This document shows, in pieces, positions 33,599 through 42,528 of a DNA stretch of 64,000 nucleotides. The position numbers and the translations under genes were made by a program. The notes below the pieces were generated by a model. That model worked only from the letters and a program-made list of their open reading frames with translations. It had not been told where the DNA came from and ran no database searches. Origin of the DNA: Allolucifera butyrica. GTDB lineage: Bacteria > Bacillota > Negativicutes > Sporomusales > UPPP01. Location of the stretch: positions 155,960-219,959 of the forward strand of contig NZ_UPPP01000105.1 in the NCBI RefSeq assembly GCF_900476375.1. Direction: 5' to 3'. How positions within the stretch are numbered: the first letter of the stretch is position 1; every line of letters begins with the position of its first letter.

Positions 33599-35282
33599 CC
33601 GCCAACAAATGGAATACCCGCGCCGGCTGCTGCTGAGAATAGGCTGAAACAGCGTTCTCGCTGAGATTGGCTTTTACATAGGCAGCCATCTTTTGGGCGG
33701 TGGCGGCATCCTGAATGCCGGCGGCCGCATCGCTATTACCGGATTGACCGCTGCCGGCGGCCAGTTTATTTTTAAGCTGATTAAGCTGTGCCTGTTCACC
33801 GGCAACATAAGTTAACGCATTGGTAAATGTTGTAACCGCATTATCGGGATTATTTACCAGGTCTACCTTGTCTGTACCGAGAACGGTACTGTCAATTTTT
33901 AGGGGAGTATAGTTTATGGCCATACCCTGGCTGGCACCGACTTGAATCGGGGAAGTTGCCTTTTGGCCGGACTCAGGCCAGATAACATGAAAGTGTTTTA
34001 ACGGTTGATTGGCAGGGTCATTTGTGTCGGGGATTACCGACGTGGCGGTTTGAACCGGACCGTTATCGGCGTCGGCGCCGCCAATGCCGCCGGTGTCTCC
34101 GCCATTCAAGGCTGTTGTGAATTCACCGGCCGTATCGAGATTATGAATAAACGCTGCGCCGTTGCTTTTTGACACATAGTCGCTAATAAAGGCGCTCGTA
34201 TCGATATAGTTGGAGACATGATTCAAAGCTTGGTCCAGATTTTCGGTTGGATTATCCTTTAAATCGGTTAATAAATCTTTAATGCCGCCGCTGTGACCGG
34301 CGGCTTTTATTTGGTTATGCAAATATCGTACCGCCATAAAGGCGGACGAATAATGCAGGCTGTCGTTGACCCAGGCTTTGTCGGTTCCGTCTCCCAGGGC
34401 GTTTTGAATCGCCGTTGCCCCGTCCATGCCGCCGCCGCTATGAGCCAAGTCTCCGGCCACCCGTTCATCCGCTCCATGAATGAATTCGGCCGTTCCTTCT
34501 TTAAACCAGTTTGGCAAAGCCTTAAAATTCATCGTCCGCCCCATGATCGCATGGACCATTTCATGAGTCATAACGCGGTCGTCGTAAAACGGGGCTTCGC
34601 CGCCGTTAGGCAGTGCTGCCGGCAGTGAGGTTTGCACGGCAATATGCAAGGATTCATCCACCGCCTTCCCGCTGGAGTCATAGTTAAACTCGGTGGCAGC
34701 CAGAAAGGGTTCGGGAGTTTCGTCCAAAGCGATCGTCAGATTTGCTCCGTCGCCCGCTAAGCCATAGCGTTCGGCAATCACATTTTCCGCTTCTTCCAGC
34801 CAGTCGCTTTTTAGACTGTTTATTATGGTTTGGTCATTCGGTGTTAATGAGTCTCCATTCGTAAAAAGATTGATCTTGTTATATTGGGTCGATGTGCTGA
34901 CACGGTGAATATCCTGGCTGATCTGATTAATTTTATTTTGCAAAGCTTGTTTTTCGTCGGAGTCTTGCAGTTTGCTGGCCTGAATCGCCAGCTTTTTTCC
35001 CTGCTGCAGCATTGCATAAATTTCATCCAGAGCACTTTGGGCGGTTTGCAGCAAGGCCGTTTTATCCTGGGCGCCGGTTGTTTGCATAAGATGATCCTGG
35101 GCCATTGCACCCGCCGATATGTCAAGTCTGGCAGCATTGCCGGCCAAAGAAGTGCGATTTATTGTGTCTGGCTCTGCCGTATCAATAGTTGGCGCAGCAG
35201 TTGGTATTTCATTCGAAGTAACAGTTCCCTGTGATTCCGGCTGTGCATTCGTCAGAGAACGGATTTCTGATGAGACTGTCAT
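33570..35282 (-). CDS. flagellinolysin-like protein (flagellin with zinc metallopeptidase domain)
   Basis: This 570-aa protein combines flagellin-like helical ends with a protease insert. Residues about 75-140 (LLQTAQSALDEIYAMLQQG ... QYNKINLF) match the flagellin N-terminal D1 region and about 485-560 the C-terminal helices. Between them is a gluzincin site HEMVH (240-244) with E262 in WFKEGTAE. Flagellinolysins are such hybrids, giving proteolytic flagella. Oddities: the conserved N-terminal D0 helix is missing or diverged, and the usual end (SLLR-like, here HLLA) is extended by about ten residues that overlap the iron ADH gene, suggesting a lost stop. AAAGGAGG precedes the ATG. Confidence 0.8.
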   Translation of the reverse strand: MTVSSEIRSLTNAQPESQGTVTSNEIPTAAPTIDTAEPDTINRTSLAGNAARLDISAGAMAQDHLMQTTGAQDKTALLQTAQSALDEIYAMLQQGKKLAIQASKLQDSDEKQALQNKINQISQDIHRVSTSTQYNKINLFTNGDSLTPNDQTIINSLKSDWLEEAENVIAERYGLAGDGANLTIALDETPEPFLAATEFNYDSSGKAVDESLHIAVQTSLPAALPNGGEAPFYDDRVMTHEMVHAIMGRTMNFKALPNWFKEGTAEFIHGADERVAGDLAHSGGGMDGATAIQNALGDGTDKAWVNDSLHYSSAFMAVRYLHNQIKAAGHSGGIKDLLTDLKDNPTENLDQALNHVSNYIDTSAFISDYVSKSNGAAFIHNLDTAGEFTTALNGGDTGGIGGADADNGPVQTATSVIPDTNDPANQPLKHFHVIWPESGQKATSPIQVGASQGMAINYTPLKIDSTVLGTDKVDLVNNPDNAVTTFTNALTYVAGEQAQLNQLKNKLAAGSGQSGNSDAAAGIQDAATAQKMAAYVKANLSENAVSAYSQQQPARVFHLLAATNYFYKFP

Positions 35283-35317
35283 ACTACAACCTCCTTTTTT
35301 CTTAAGAAGCCCACTTT

Positions 35318-35347
35318 CGCGATAAGTTCAGAGTGCGAAATGTAGGA
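35318..35347 (+). repeat. conserved intergenic motif, copy A
   Basis: CGCGATAAGTTCAGAGTGCG then AAATGTAGGA, with TTTCGC/GCGAAA flanks able to pair. It lies between the flagellinolysin-like gene and the 58-aa gene at 35489. Confidence 0.65.
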
Positions 35348-35488
35348 ATAATGAATTTCTAATTCTTGTTTCGGAAAGTTTTGTTTGAATTTTATTGGAA
35401 CCCATACTATCTGCGTAAGAAAACGCATATTTCCAATAATAATCCGATATATAAATGCGATACTAAACAAAAAAAGGAGGTTTAACAT

Positions 35489-35665
35489 ATGGCCTTATCA
35501 TCAGTAAATAATACTAACCAGATCGCTTATCAACAAATGAATCCGGTTCTTAAAACAAAATCAGCCACGTCTTCCAAAGCAGGGATAAAAACGAACCATG
35601 CCGCTGAAGCGAGCGATACGAATCCCTCGGCGTTAAAGAAAACCGGTTTTGATGCTAAAATCTAA
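35489..35665 (+). CDS. small hydrophilic protein (58 aa)
   Basis: ATG at 35489 has AAAAAGGAGG upstream at good spacing, and a terminator follows the TAA. The product is Ser/Asn/Lys/Thr-rich with no membrane segment and reads like a disordered secreted or flagellum-associated peptide. It is divergent from the flagellinolysin-like gene and preceded by motif copy A, an arrangement repeated for the 62-aa gene at 60195. No family recognised. Confidence 0.6.
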   Translation: MALSSVNNTNQIAYQQMNPVLKTKSATSSKAGIKTNHAAEASDTNPSALKKTGFDAKI

Positions 35666-35690
35666 TTCTTTCTAAAAATAACACTTCATA

Positions 35691-35728
35691 AAAAGGCAAG
35701 TACTTCTTTCGGGGGGGCTTGCCTTTTC
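35691..35728 (+). terminator. terminator after the 58-aa gene
   Basis: AAAAGGCAAG (35691-35700) pairs with CTTGCCTTTT (35718-35727). Confidence 0.8.
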
Positions 35729-35872
35729 CCAGTTTTGCGGTTTTTCTGGAATTTTGTCTGAATTTATAAAAATGTGTAGCTTTTCTAAGGGATTTCTAAC
35801 ATTTGAGTTGTAAAATGTATTTGCGACTTGCCGGAGCTTTATTAACTTATCACGACATATGAGGGCGATAGA

Positions 35873-36508
35873 GTGAAAAAAATTCTGATTATTACGGGAC
35901 TCCTGCTGTTAATCACCGGGACAAGCAGCTGGGCTATGTCGAAAGACGATACGAAAGAGGCCATTCAAACCGGCTATAAAGCGGCTGAAGAAAAACAGGA
36001 TTTTGTTTATAATGAAGGGACTACCTTCCAGCTAACGTATAACGAAGGGTTTTTTGGCCATAAAAAACAGCTGAAGGCCGAAGCGTATTTACTGTCTCCC
36101 TATTGTACCGTGGCGACCTATGCAGCAAAATCCAAGGAGAACCATACCAGTCTGGATGATAGTAAAACGGCGCAGTATTCCGAGGTTTATACGGCAATGA
36201 TTATTTATAAAGCAGATGCCGATAGCATCCAGGAAATTTTAGATCCCAAAATAACTGGCATACAAGATGGTATAACCATTCAACCCATTGAAACGGTTTA
36301 TGGCAAGGTACAAATTATTGATAATGGCTGGAGTCAGAAAATGGCAGCCTACGGGGTAATGGTCCGGTTCAATTTTCAGGACATTGATTCCACCAAACCA
36401 TTAATAATTAAAACTAAAAGTGCTGCATCCCGGGAATTTGCTTTTACTTTTCAGCCGAAAGACTATGGAATTGCCTATCAATTTAAAACTTCCGATTATA
36501 AATTTTAG
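35873..36508 (+). CDS. secreted protein of unknown function (211 aa)
   Basis: A signal peptide (residues 1-21, MKKILIITGLLLLITG then SSWA) precedes a soluble domain of alternating beta strands (TTFQLTYNEGFFG, QLKAEAYLLSPYCTV, AYGVMVRFNFQDID). It would be exported to the periplasm or surface. GTG start. I do not recognise a family. The next gene, 39 bp downstream, encodes a small outer-membrane barrel, so the two may be co-expressed envelope proteins. Confidence 0.65.
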   Translation: MKKILIITGLLLLITGTSSWAMSKDDTKEAIQTGYKAAEEKQDFVYNEGTTFQLTYNEGFFGHKKQLKAEAYLLSPYCTVATYAAKSKENHTSLDDSKTAQYSEVYTAMIIYKADADSIQEILDPKITGIQDGITIQPIETVYGKVQIIDNGWSQKMAAYGVMVRFNFQDIDSTKPLIIKTKSAASREFAFTFQPKDYGIAYQFKTSDYKF

Positions 36509-36547
36509 AATTGAAATAATTAAACTTAAAGATTGGAGCGATGTAGT

Positions 36548-37051
36548 ATGTTGAAAAAGGTGCTGTTGATTTTGGTTGTGTGTTTGTTTGCCGGGACCGT
36601 TAGCGTGTTTGCCACCCCTTATAATGATTTGGAGGAGCAGGGCCAGACCGCGGCCGGTATCCTGTACGGCAGTGATAATAACACCTATTATATTGAAACG
36701 AAGGCTACTGATACCGTAACCATGGGTTTTGAGTACAATGACTGGAAAAACAGTTACGGTACCCGTGATTTCTACGGACAGTTTGGTATGGCCGATAATG
36801 CGAGAGCAATTGTCGGAATAAGAAATCTTGATTCCGAGACCCGCACTTATTTGGGGGCGGTCCTGAGCGCCCCAATTACCGATGAGTGTACGGGCTATGT
36901 ATCCGGTCTTATTGGTGACGGGTTTCAGGAAGTTCAGGTTGGCGCCGATTATAAACTTACGGAACAAACGGATTTTAATTTAACCTATCGCAACTTAAAC
37001 TACCATGGAAACCGGGGCGGTTTGAATTTCGGCTTAACGTTCAAGATGTAA
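36548..37051 (+). CDS. small outer-membrane beta-barrel-like protein, paralogue 1
   Basis: This 167-aa protein has a signal peptide ending VSVFA and then alternating amphipathic strands (AAGILYGSDNNTYYIETKA, TMGFEYND, EVQVGADYKL, DFNLTYRNLNY) ending in GLTFKM, consistent with an 8-strand barrel. It is clearly paralogous to the protein at 56900-57445 (shared YGQF..AD, GDGFQE/GDRFQE and ending GLxF). ATG at 36548 with GGAG upstream. Its occurrence agrees with a diderm cell. Confidence 0.7.
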   Translation: MLKKVLLILVVCLFAGTVSVFATPYNDLEEQGQTAAGILYGSDNNTYYIETKATDTVTMGFEYNDWKNSYGTRDFYGQFGMADNARAIVGIRNLDSETRTYLGAVLSAPITDECTGYVSGLIGDGFQEVQVGADYKLTEQTDFNLTYRNLNYHGNRGGLNFGLTFKM

Positions 37052-37175
37052 CACCATCACAATTAGCCGGTAAAATAAAGGATAGGGAGATAAGACGAAT
37101 ACCTCCATTGCCGGACGGAACGTAAGCGGGTGATGGGGGGTTACTTTTGGAAGCCTTCTATGGCGCTAATGAGGA

Positions 37176-37204
37176 TTGCATGTTGCGTAAAGTATGTATA
37201 CAAT
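37176..37204 (+). promoter_or_regulatory. sigma-A promoter of the TolC-family gene
   Basis: TTGCAT (37176-37181), a 17-bp spacer and TACAAT (37199-37204), about 70 bp upstream of the start codon. Confidence 0.6.
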
Positions 37205-37272
37205 AGAAACATGCAGAATTTATTTTGGTCATTGCTGCATATTTTGCTTACCCGTAAGGAGGTTATTGCAAT

Positions 37273-38574
37273 ATGAAGCGCTATTACCCGTATGTTGCCG
37301 GACTGACGGCAGCTGTTTTTTGTCTGGTTCTTTCTACGCAATCAGTCGCCGCGGAACCTGTCGACCTGTCTCTGAACCAATGCGTTACGCTGGCGCTAGA
37401 AAATAATCCGGCCATGAAGATAGCCGAAGCCAACAAAGACAAGGCGGCTTGGGGCATTCAGCAGGCGAAGGCCGGCAAGGGACTTAATCTTGGGTATACT
37501 CATACCGACCTGCGCTCGTCCGCGCCGCCTAGCTGGTGGCCGTATCTTTCGCCGTATTCGGCCTATAATTATTTTAGTAATGAACTAAGGCTTACAGTCC
37601 CGATTGATGCCAGCGGCAACCTGGAAAATGCAGTCAGCCAGGCGAAATTAAATAGCAATATATCGGATCTGAATGTCCAATTGACCAAACAGCAACTGAA
37701 ACTGAAAGTAACCGACGCTTATTTTGATGTGTTGCAAGCCCGTAATTTATTAAAGGTAGCGAAACAAACGGTGAATGATTTCACGGTTCATCTGCAAAAC
37801 GTGCAAGATCAATATGATGTGGGCACCGTGGCGTTGCCGGATGTTTTACAGACGAAAGTGCGCCTGGCGAATGCGCAGGACGGTTTGACGCAAGCGCAAA
37901 ATAATTATGATCTGGCGGTTTATAATCTCAACAATATCATTGGACTGCCGCTACATAGCGAGATAAAATTACAGGAGGATTTGGCCTATCAGCCGTCCCC
38001 GTTAACTTTGGACGACTGTATCCGTTATGCATTGCAGTATCGCCCGGAAATGGAACAAACCCAGGATTCGATTCATATGGCCGCGGACCAGGTCGAAATT
38101 GCCCAAAGCGGCAGAAAGCCGTCATTCAGTCTTGTCGGAGCAACAGAATGGCAGGATAATGATTTTCCCGCCGTCAAGAACCGCAACTGGACGGTCAGTC
38201 TGGTTGCCCAGTTAAATGTTTTGGATTCCGGTCTGACCCAATCCCAAGTCAAAAAGGCCGAAGCAGATGTGGTGGCAGCCCGGGAACAGGCCCGGCAGAC
38301 CCGGGACGGGATCACTCTGGAGGTAAGTCAGGCTTATTTAAGCATGCAAGAAGCGGCCAAGCGGATTGATACCGACAAGGTCGCGGTGGAGCAAGGGGAA
38401 GTGGATTTAAAACTGGCTGAGGAACGCTACCAGAACGGAATCGGTACGAATCTGGATGTTATCGATGCGGAACTGGCTCTGGAACAAGCCAGGAATAACT
38501 ATATTAAAGCGCTCTATGATTATAATACGGATAAAGCGCTGCTGGAAAAAACAATGGGTATCACAGTGAAATAG
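37273..38574 (+). CDS. TolC-family outer membrane efflux protein
   Basis: This 433-aa protein has a signal peptide (cleavage near AAEPVDL) and two OEP repeats of long heptad helices (LALENNPAMKIAEANKDKAAWGIQQAKAG; LKVTDAYFDVLQARNLLKVAKQTV; ALELEQARNNYIKALYDYN-like end). TolC proteins trimerise into an outer-membrane channel and periplasmic tunnel for tripartite efflux or type I secretion. AAGGAGG precedes the ATG. No pump or adaptor gene adjoins it. Confidence 0.9.
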   Translation: MKRYYPYVAGLTAAVFCLVLSTQSVAAEPVDLSLNQCVTLALENNPAMKIAEANKDKAAWGIQQAKAGKGLNLGYTHTDLRSSAPPSWWPYLSPYSAYNYFSNELRLTVPIDASGNLENAVSQAKLNSNISDLNVQLTKQQLKLKVTDAYFDVLQARNLLKVAKQTVNDFTVHLQNVQDQYDVGTVALPDVLQTKVRLANAQDGLTQAQNNYDLAVYNLNNIIGLPLHSEIKLQEDLAYQPSPLTLDDCIRYALQYRPEMEQTQDSIHMAADQVEIAQSGRKPSFSLVGATEWQDNDFPAVKNRNWTVSLVAQLNVLDSGLTQSQVKKAEADVVAAREQARQTRDGITLEVSQAYLSMQEAAKRIDTDKVAVEQGEVDLKLAEERYQNGIGTNLDVIDAELALEQARNNYIKALYDYNTDKALLEKTMGITVK

Positions 38575-38668
38575 TAAATAAATTGTCATATTTTTGTCAT
38601 AGTTTTATTATAAAATTTACCAAGAAAGCCAAATCGGGATAACAAAAACAGCAAGGTGGAGATAGGCG

Positions 38669-39136
38669 ATGATAAAACAGCGGAGTCAATGTCCGGAAAC
38701 CGACACGAATGAGCTTCTTACTTTTGTCCGTACCAATCCGACTCTTAACCAGAGTGCCCGGGAAAGCCTGCTGGATGCCCGGAAAAAGGAAAAATGGATT
38801 GCCGCTGCCGCCCGGGCCATCACCGTCTTTGCCTTTCATAACGGCCCGGCAGAAAGTATGCAGGCTCAGGGAAAATTAAGCCGGGGCGATATGGAAAAAA
38901 TGAATTTGTTTATGACTAGTCATTTAACTTATGTATTTCAACTGATTTTTTCCGAACGCTGGTTTGAGTTCAAGACTTTGATTGAGACCTATAATTTATC
39001 CGGCCTGCACGGCGATGACCCGGGAGCAATCAACAAAAATTTTGCTGCTCTGGAGCAAATGATTTTAGATTGTTTTTTTGCCAGCGAAATGCCGGACAGC
39101 GAAAATTCGGTTGTCGTTCAGAACAGTCAAATATAA
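38669..39136 (+). CDS. hypothetical protein (155 aa)
   Basis: A mainly helical soluble protein without signal peptide or membrane segment; features include a segment LLTFVRTNPTLNQSARESLLDARKKEKW and an aromatic stretch YVFQLIFSERWFEFKTLIE. AGGTGGAG precedes the ATG and a terminator follows. No family recognised. It follows the TolC gene by 94 bp. Confidence 0.6.
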   Translation: MIKQRSQCPETDTNELLTFVRTNPTLNQSARESLLDARKKEKWIAAAARAITVFAFHNGPAESMQAQGKLSRGDMEKMNLFMTSHLTYVFQLIFSERWFEFKTLIETYNLSGLHGDDPGAINKNFAALEQMILDCFFASEMPDSENSVVVQNSQI

Positions 39137-39163
39137 AAACGGGAAGTCAATCAGATCAATGGA

Positions 39164-39202
39164 AAACACAGCCTAACCAGGAGGTCGGGCTGTGTTTTTT
39201 TT
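39164..39202 (+). terminator. terminator
   Basis: ACACAGCC pairs with GGCTGTGT and is followed by T8, between the convergent 155-aa and DUF1254 genes. Confidence 0.8.
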
Positions 39203-39205
39203 GTT

Positions 39206-40576
39206 CTAAGATAAGGCTTGCATTCGCAGTATCGCCGGCGGAGTCCAATTTCCCCGGAGTACCGCTCCTTTGGGCCAATACAGTCGTAAGAGCAGATTAA
39301 ATGGGCCTTTCGGCGCCGGCAGCCAATTCGCTGCCAGGTCTTTTCCCGGCGAGGTATTTTGAACAAAAATAGTAAGAGAACCGTCCGCATTATAGTTTAG
39401 CCTGCCAAGGTGGGGACTAATTGCATAGCGGTCTATTGGATTTTCCACCAAAAAGCCTTTATCGTTATAAACAGTAATTGACCAAAAGGCGTTAACCGGT
39501 GGAAGCTGCTGCTGCTCAAAATGAATAATATAGTTGTTATATCCCGATAAGGGCATTCCGTCTGCTGCGATAAAAGCGGGACCATAGACCGAATCCTGCG
39601 GGAGGTTTGCCCCGATTCCGGTCATAGCAATCAAAGCGCGCTGCATATAATCCGCTCCATAGAAGCCAATATCCTTAACAAGTAAAGTCCATCCATGTAC
39701 GCTGTTCTTAAAATATTTTTTGGAGGCTGCCGCCTGCAGCAGGTTGGAGCCATGGTCAATAGCTAATTCAAGGGCGAGTTGAACGGATGGACTTAAGCTA
39801 TAAAAATTAAAAGTCTTGCCTGGTATCAGCCCCAGAGCAGCTAGTTTTTTGCTCATGGCCGGATCTTGGATCCAGGGGGGATTCCTGTGCATTGCCGCCA
39901 TCATGGTTTGAAAGAATACGGCCGCATTCATATTGGCGACTTGAGTTGACGGATCGATATTCATCACTTGCTTAGCGGCTCCAATTTTGGGAATATCAAA
40001 TTTTCCCCAACAACTAAGCGGTATTAAAGCATAGCTGTTTTGAATTGCATGAACGATTGGATAATCCTCCGGTCCGTTGGTTTGGGTGCGGCCGATAATC
40101 CATACAGTATTGGCAGGCGCACCAATCCGGATAAAACCTTCCGGGAGCATTCCGTTCCAATCCGGCCCGGTAATGGCAAATACTCCTGCCTTCGTACCGG
40201 TGGTTCGCGTCCCCAGCGACGCGAATACGTTGGTCCAGGCATCTAAAAGTTCCATAAGGTAATATATGTTATACGTATCGGGCAGATATAATATGACAGG
40301 TTCCCGGGAAAGATCCAGCCATGCCATAGAGTACAGAGTATCAACATTGGGTCTGACAATGGTAGTGTAGCGAGGAGACGGGAAAACCGGTTCATTCAAA
40401 AACTGATTTAGGCTCATTCCGCCGGCAAGCATGATTCGCCTGGTTGTATCCGTTAAAACCAGCGGATAGCCATAGATATATGCGTCGATTGCCAGGAGAT
40501 TCAGCGGGTTTTGCCGGCCGTAAACAGAATCCGGTTTTTTTGTTGAATAAAAATCGGCTCGCCAATCTTCTTCCAT
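39206..40576 (-). CDS. DUF1254/DUF1214 domain-containing protein
   Basis: This 456-aa protein has an N-terminal DUF1254 domain (AIDAYIYGYPLVL; RPNVDTLYSMAWLDLSREPVIL) and a C-terminal DUF1214 domain (FWSITVYNDKGFLVENPIDRYAI; GSLTIFVQNTSPGKD; NWLPAPKGPFNLLLRLYWP). The function of these tandem domains is not established. No signal peptide is evident. It stands alone between terminators. Confidence 0.9.
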   Translation of the reverse strand: MEEDWRADFYSTKKPDSVYGRQNPLNLLAIDAYIYGYPLVLTDTTRRIMLAGGMSLNQFLNEPVFPSPRYTTIVRPNVDTLYSMAWLDLSREPVILYLPDTYNIYYLMELLDAWTNVFASLGTRTTGTKAGVFAITGPDWNGMLPEGFIRIGAPANTVWIIGRTQTNGPEDYPIVHAIQNSYALIPLSCWGKFDIPKIGAAKQVMNIDPSTQVANMNAAVFFQTMMAAMHRNPPWIQDPAMSKKLAALGLIPGKTFNFYSLSPSVQLALELAIDHGSNLLQAAASKKYFKNSVHGWTLLVKDIGFYGADYMQRALIAMTGIGANLPQDSVYGPAFIAADGMPLSGYNNYIIHFEQQQLPPVNAFWSITVYNDKGFLVENPIDRYAISPHLGRLNYNADGSLTIFVQNTSPGKDLAANWLPAPKGPFNLLLRLYWPKGAVLRGNWTPPAILRMQALS

Positions 40577-40644
40577 AATAACTCCTTTCGGCTTTTCTTA
40601 CTATAGCATATTCATTTATATTATTATGGAAAGAACGGAAAATG

Positions 40645-40683
40645 AAAAAAAGCCAGTGGACCTTTTCAGGTAACTGACTTTTT
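40645..40683 (-). terminator. terminator of hfq
   Basis: On the minus strand AAAGTCAGTTACC pairs imperfectly with GGTCCACTGGCTTT and is followed by a T-run. Confidence 0.65.
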
Positions 40684-40693
40684 AACGGTTTTT

Positions 40694-40954
40694 CTACGCC
40701 TCATTATCTGCGGCGTGCCCTGTTTTTTTATCGGCAGGTTGCAGGATTACCGGCCGGGCGGTGGCGATGGTTGAGATTGCATTTTTATAGACCAGTTGTT
40801 GCTTGCCCTCGGTTTCGATTATCACGGTAAAGGTGTCAAAGCCTTTGATAAATCCTTTAATTTGAAAGCCATTTACTAAATAAATGGTTACGGCTACCGC
40901 TTCCTTACGCACCAAATTAAGTAGCGTGTCTTGCAATTGAAACACAGTCGGCAT
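40694..40954 (-). CDS. hfq: Hfq-like RNA chaperone
   Basis: This 86-aa protein is Hfq: LQDTLLNLVRKEAVAVTIYLVNGFQIKGFIKGFD (Sm1) and VIIETEGKQQLVYKNAIST (Sm2). Hfq hexamers bind sRNAs and mRNAs. The usual proximal-face motif YKHAIS is YKNAIS here, replacing the RNA-contacting histidine by Asn59, and the gene is not beside miaA, so it may be a second, specialised copy. The acidic tail (residues 74-86) is short. Confidence 0.9.
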   Translation of the reverse strand: MPTVFQLQDTLLNLVRKEAVAVTIYLVNGFQIKGFIKGFDTFTVIIETEGKQQLVYKNAISTIATARPVILQPADKKTGHAADNEA

Positions 40955-41154
40955 AATTTAAACTCCTATCTATCTATTTTTATTTTTAATTCTTTACTTC
41001 CCTTTTTTTCTTCCAACTCCTGCAAAATAAAGTGCGGAAAGACAGGAGAATTTTACGGTGTGGAAAATTCATGGACATTATTATCTTATAGCGTTACTAT
41101 GTAAATTAGTGGAATGTTTGTTAAACAACGTGATTCCAAGAGGGGAGGGACTTT

Positions 41155-41790
41155 ATGATTCCTATATTGTTTAAACAAACGCAGTTATATCGATTTCTAA
41201 ATTATTGTAATGAGAGTAGACTGAATAAAAGCATATTAGATTGTGGGGCGGGGGGGAGCTGTCCGCCTTTGGCACTGTTTGCAGAATTTGGTTATGAGAC
41301 TTATGGAATTGAAATAGACGATTCGCAAATAGAAAAGACGAAAAAGTTTTCACAAAAAAATGGTCTCAATTTAAGAATTTGCAAAGGCGATATACGTGAG
41401 CTTCCTTTTGAGGATGAATCAATCAGCCACATTTACTCCTACAATTCTATTTTTCATATGCAGAAGAAGGATATTCAAAAAGCGGTCCAGGAGATAAAAA
41501 GAGTAGTAAAACCGGAAGGGATGATTTGCTTAAATTTTCTTTCGATATACGACGATTGGTACGGTAGAGGAGAAGAGATAGGAAAAAATGAATTTCTGCA
41601 GATTGAGCGGGGCCAGACAGTGATTCATAGTTATTATGACGTGATGGAAGCAGAATCTTATTTTAAAGATATGGAAATTTTATTTAAAGAAAACAGGATT
41701 ATAAACACCGTATATGAAGGGCAAAAAATGCAGCAGGGATATATCGATTATATAGCTCGGAAGAAGAGTTATTGTGAGGTATTGTTATGA
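41155..41790 (+). CDS. class I SAM-dependent methyltransferase
   Basis: This 211-aa Methyltransf_11/25-type protein has motif I ILDCGAGGSCPPLALFAEFG (near 28), YGIEID, GDIRELPFEDESISHIYS and an LNF post-motif strand. Substrate unknown. The gene is visibly more AT-rich than its neighbours, which suggests acquisition from elsewhere. GGGGAGGG precedes the ATG and its stop overlaps the next start (ATGA). Confidence 0.85.
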   Translation: MIPILFKQTQLYRFLNYCNESRLNKSILDCGAGGSCPPLALFAEFGYETYGIEIDDSQIEKTKKFSQKNGLNLRICKGDIRELPFEDESISHIYSYNSIFHMQKKDIQKAVQEIKRVVKPEGMICLNFLSIYDDWYGRGEEIGKNEFLQIERGQTVIHSYYDVMEAESYFKDMEILFKENRIINTVYEGQKMQQGYIDYIARKKSYCEVLL

Positions 41791-42200
41791 TTGTTGTCAG
41801 CGCCTGTTTAGCAGGAGTCGAGTGCCGCTATAACGGTTCTTCCTGTACGGTTCCCCAAATTGCGGTAATGGTGAGACAGGGGAAAGCGATACCACTCTGT
41901 CCGGAGATGCTGGCAGGATTGCCAACGCCGCGTCCGCCGGCCGAGCAGCGAAACGGCAGGATCATTGCGGCTGGTGGAGAAGACCAAACGGCGGCTTATT
42001 TATCGGGTGCGGAATTAGGACTAAAGATTGCCATTCTAATTGGCTACCAGGAAGCGATCGTTAAATCAAAATCACCTACTTGCGGCTGCGGACTTATTTA
42101 TGACGGGACTTTTTCCGGGCGCTTAATTCCCGGCGACGGTCTTTTTGCCAAATTACTCAAGGAAAATGGTATTCGGGTATGTACCGAAGAAATGGTCTAG
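41787..42200 (+). CDS. DUF523 domain-containing protein
   Basis: This 137-aa protein is a DUF523 family member: VSACLAGVECRYNG at the start, LCPEMLAGLPTPRPP, and KSKSPTCGCGLIYDGTF with conserved cysteines likely to bind metal. The family's biochemical role is unproven. It is translationally coupled to the preceding methyltransferase (overlap of four bases). Confidence 0.9.
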   Translation: MIVVSACLAGVECRYNGSSCTVPQIAVMVRQGKAIPLCPEMLAGLPTPRPPAEQRNGRIIAAGGEDQTAAYLSGAELGLKIAILIGYQEAIVKSKSPTCGCGLIYDGTFSGRLIPGDGLFAKLLKENGIRVCTEEMV

Positions 42201-42421
42201 GTTGCAGCCTTTAGTTGTTTTTTCAGCATTAGGACTTCCCGGTGAAGCTCTTCGACTTCTTTCCGGAGTTTTTTATCTTCCGCTTCTTTCTCTTTTTTTT
42301 CTTTTTCCTCTTTCGCTTCGCATCTTTGGGTTACTATTTCGGCAAATAGAAGAATTATATCGGCGATTGCAATGATTAGCAAGGCAAATAAAACGAATTT
42401 ATGCACGTTTTCACAATTCAT
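42197..42421 (-). CDS. small membrane-anchored coiled-coil protein (74 aa)
   Basis: An N-terminal membrane helix (about 8-28, KFVLFALLIIAIADIILLF) is followed by a highly charged Lys/Glu-rich coiled coil to the C-terminus (EELHREVLMLKKQLK). ATG at 42421 has GAGGTG upstream. The 3' end overlaps the DUF523 gene by four bases. Unknown function. Confidence 0.6.
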   Translation of the reverse strand: MNCENVHKFVLFALLIIAIADIILLFAEIVTQRCEAKEEKEKKEKEAEDKKLRKEVEELHREVLMLKKQLKAAT

Positions 42422-42528
42422 AACCGGCACCTCATTTTTGTGAATGACTGCTATATTTTATTCATTGCCTGTTCAAGCGGTCCTAAGATGACGTGCCATA
42501 GCGCAGAGTGATTTGATAAAACGGAGAA

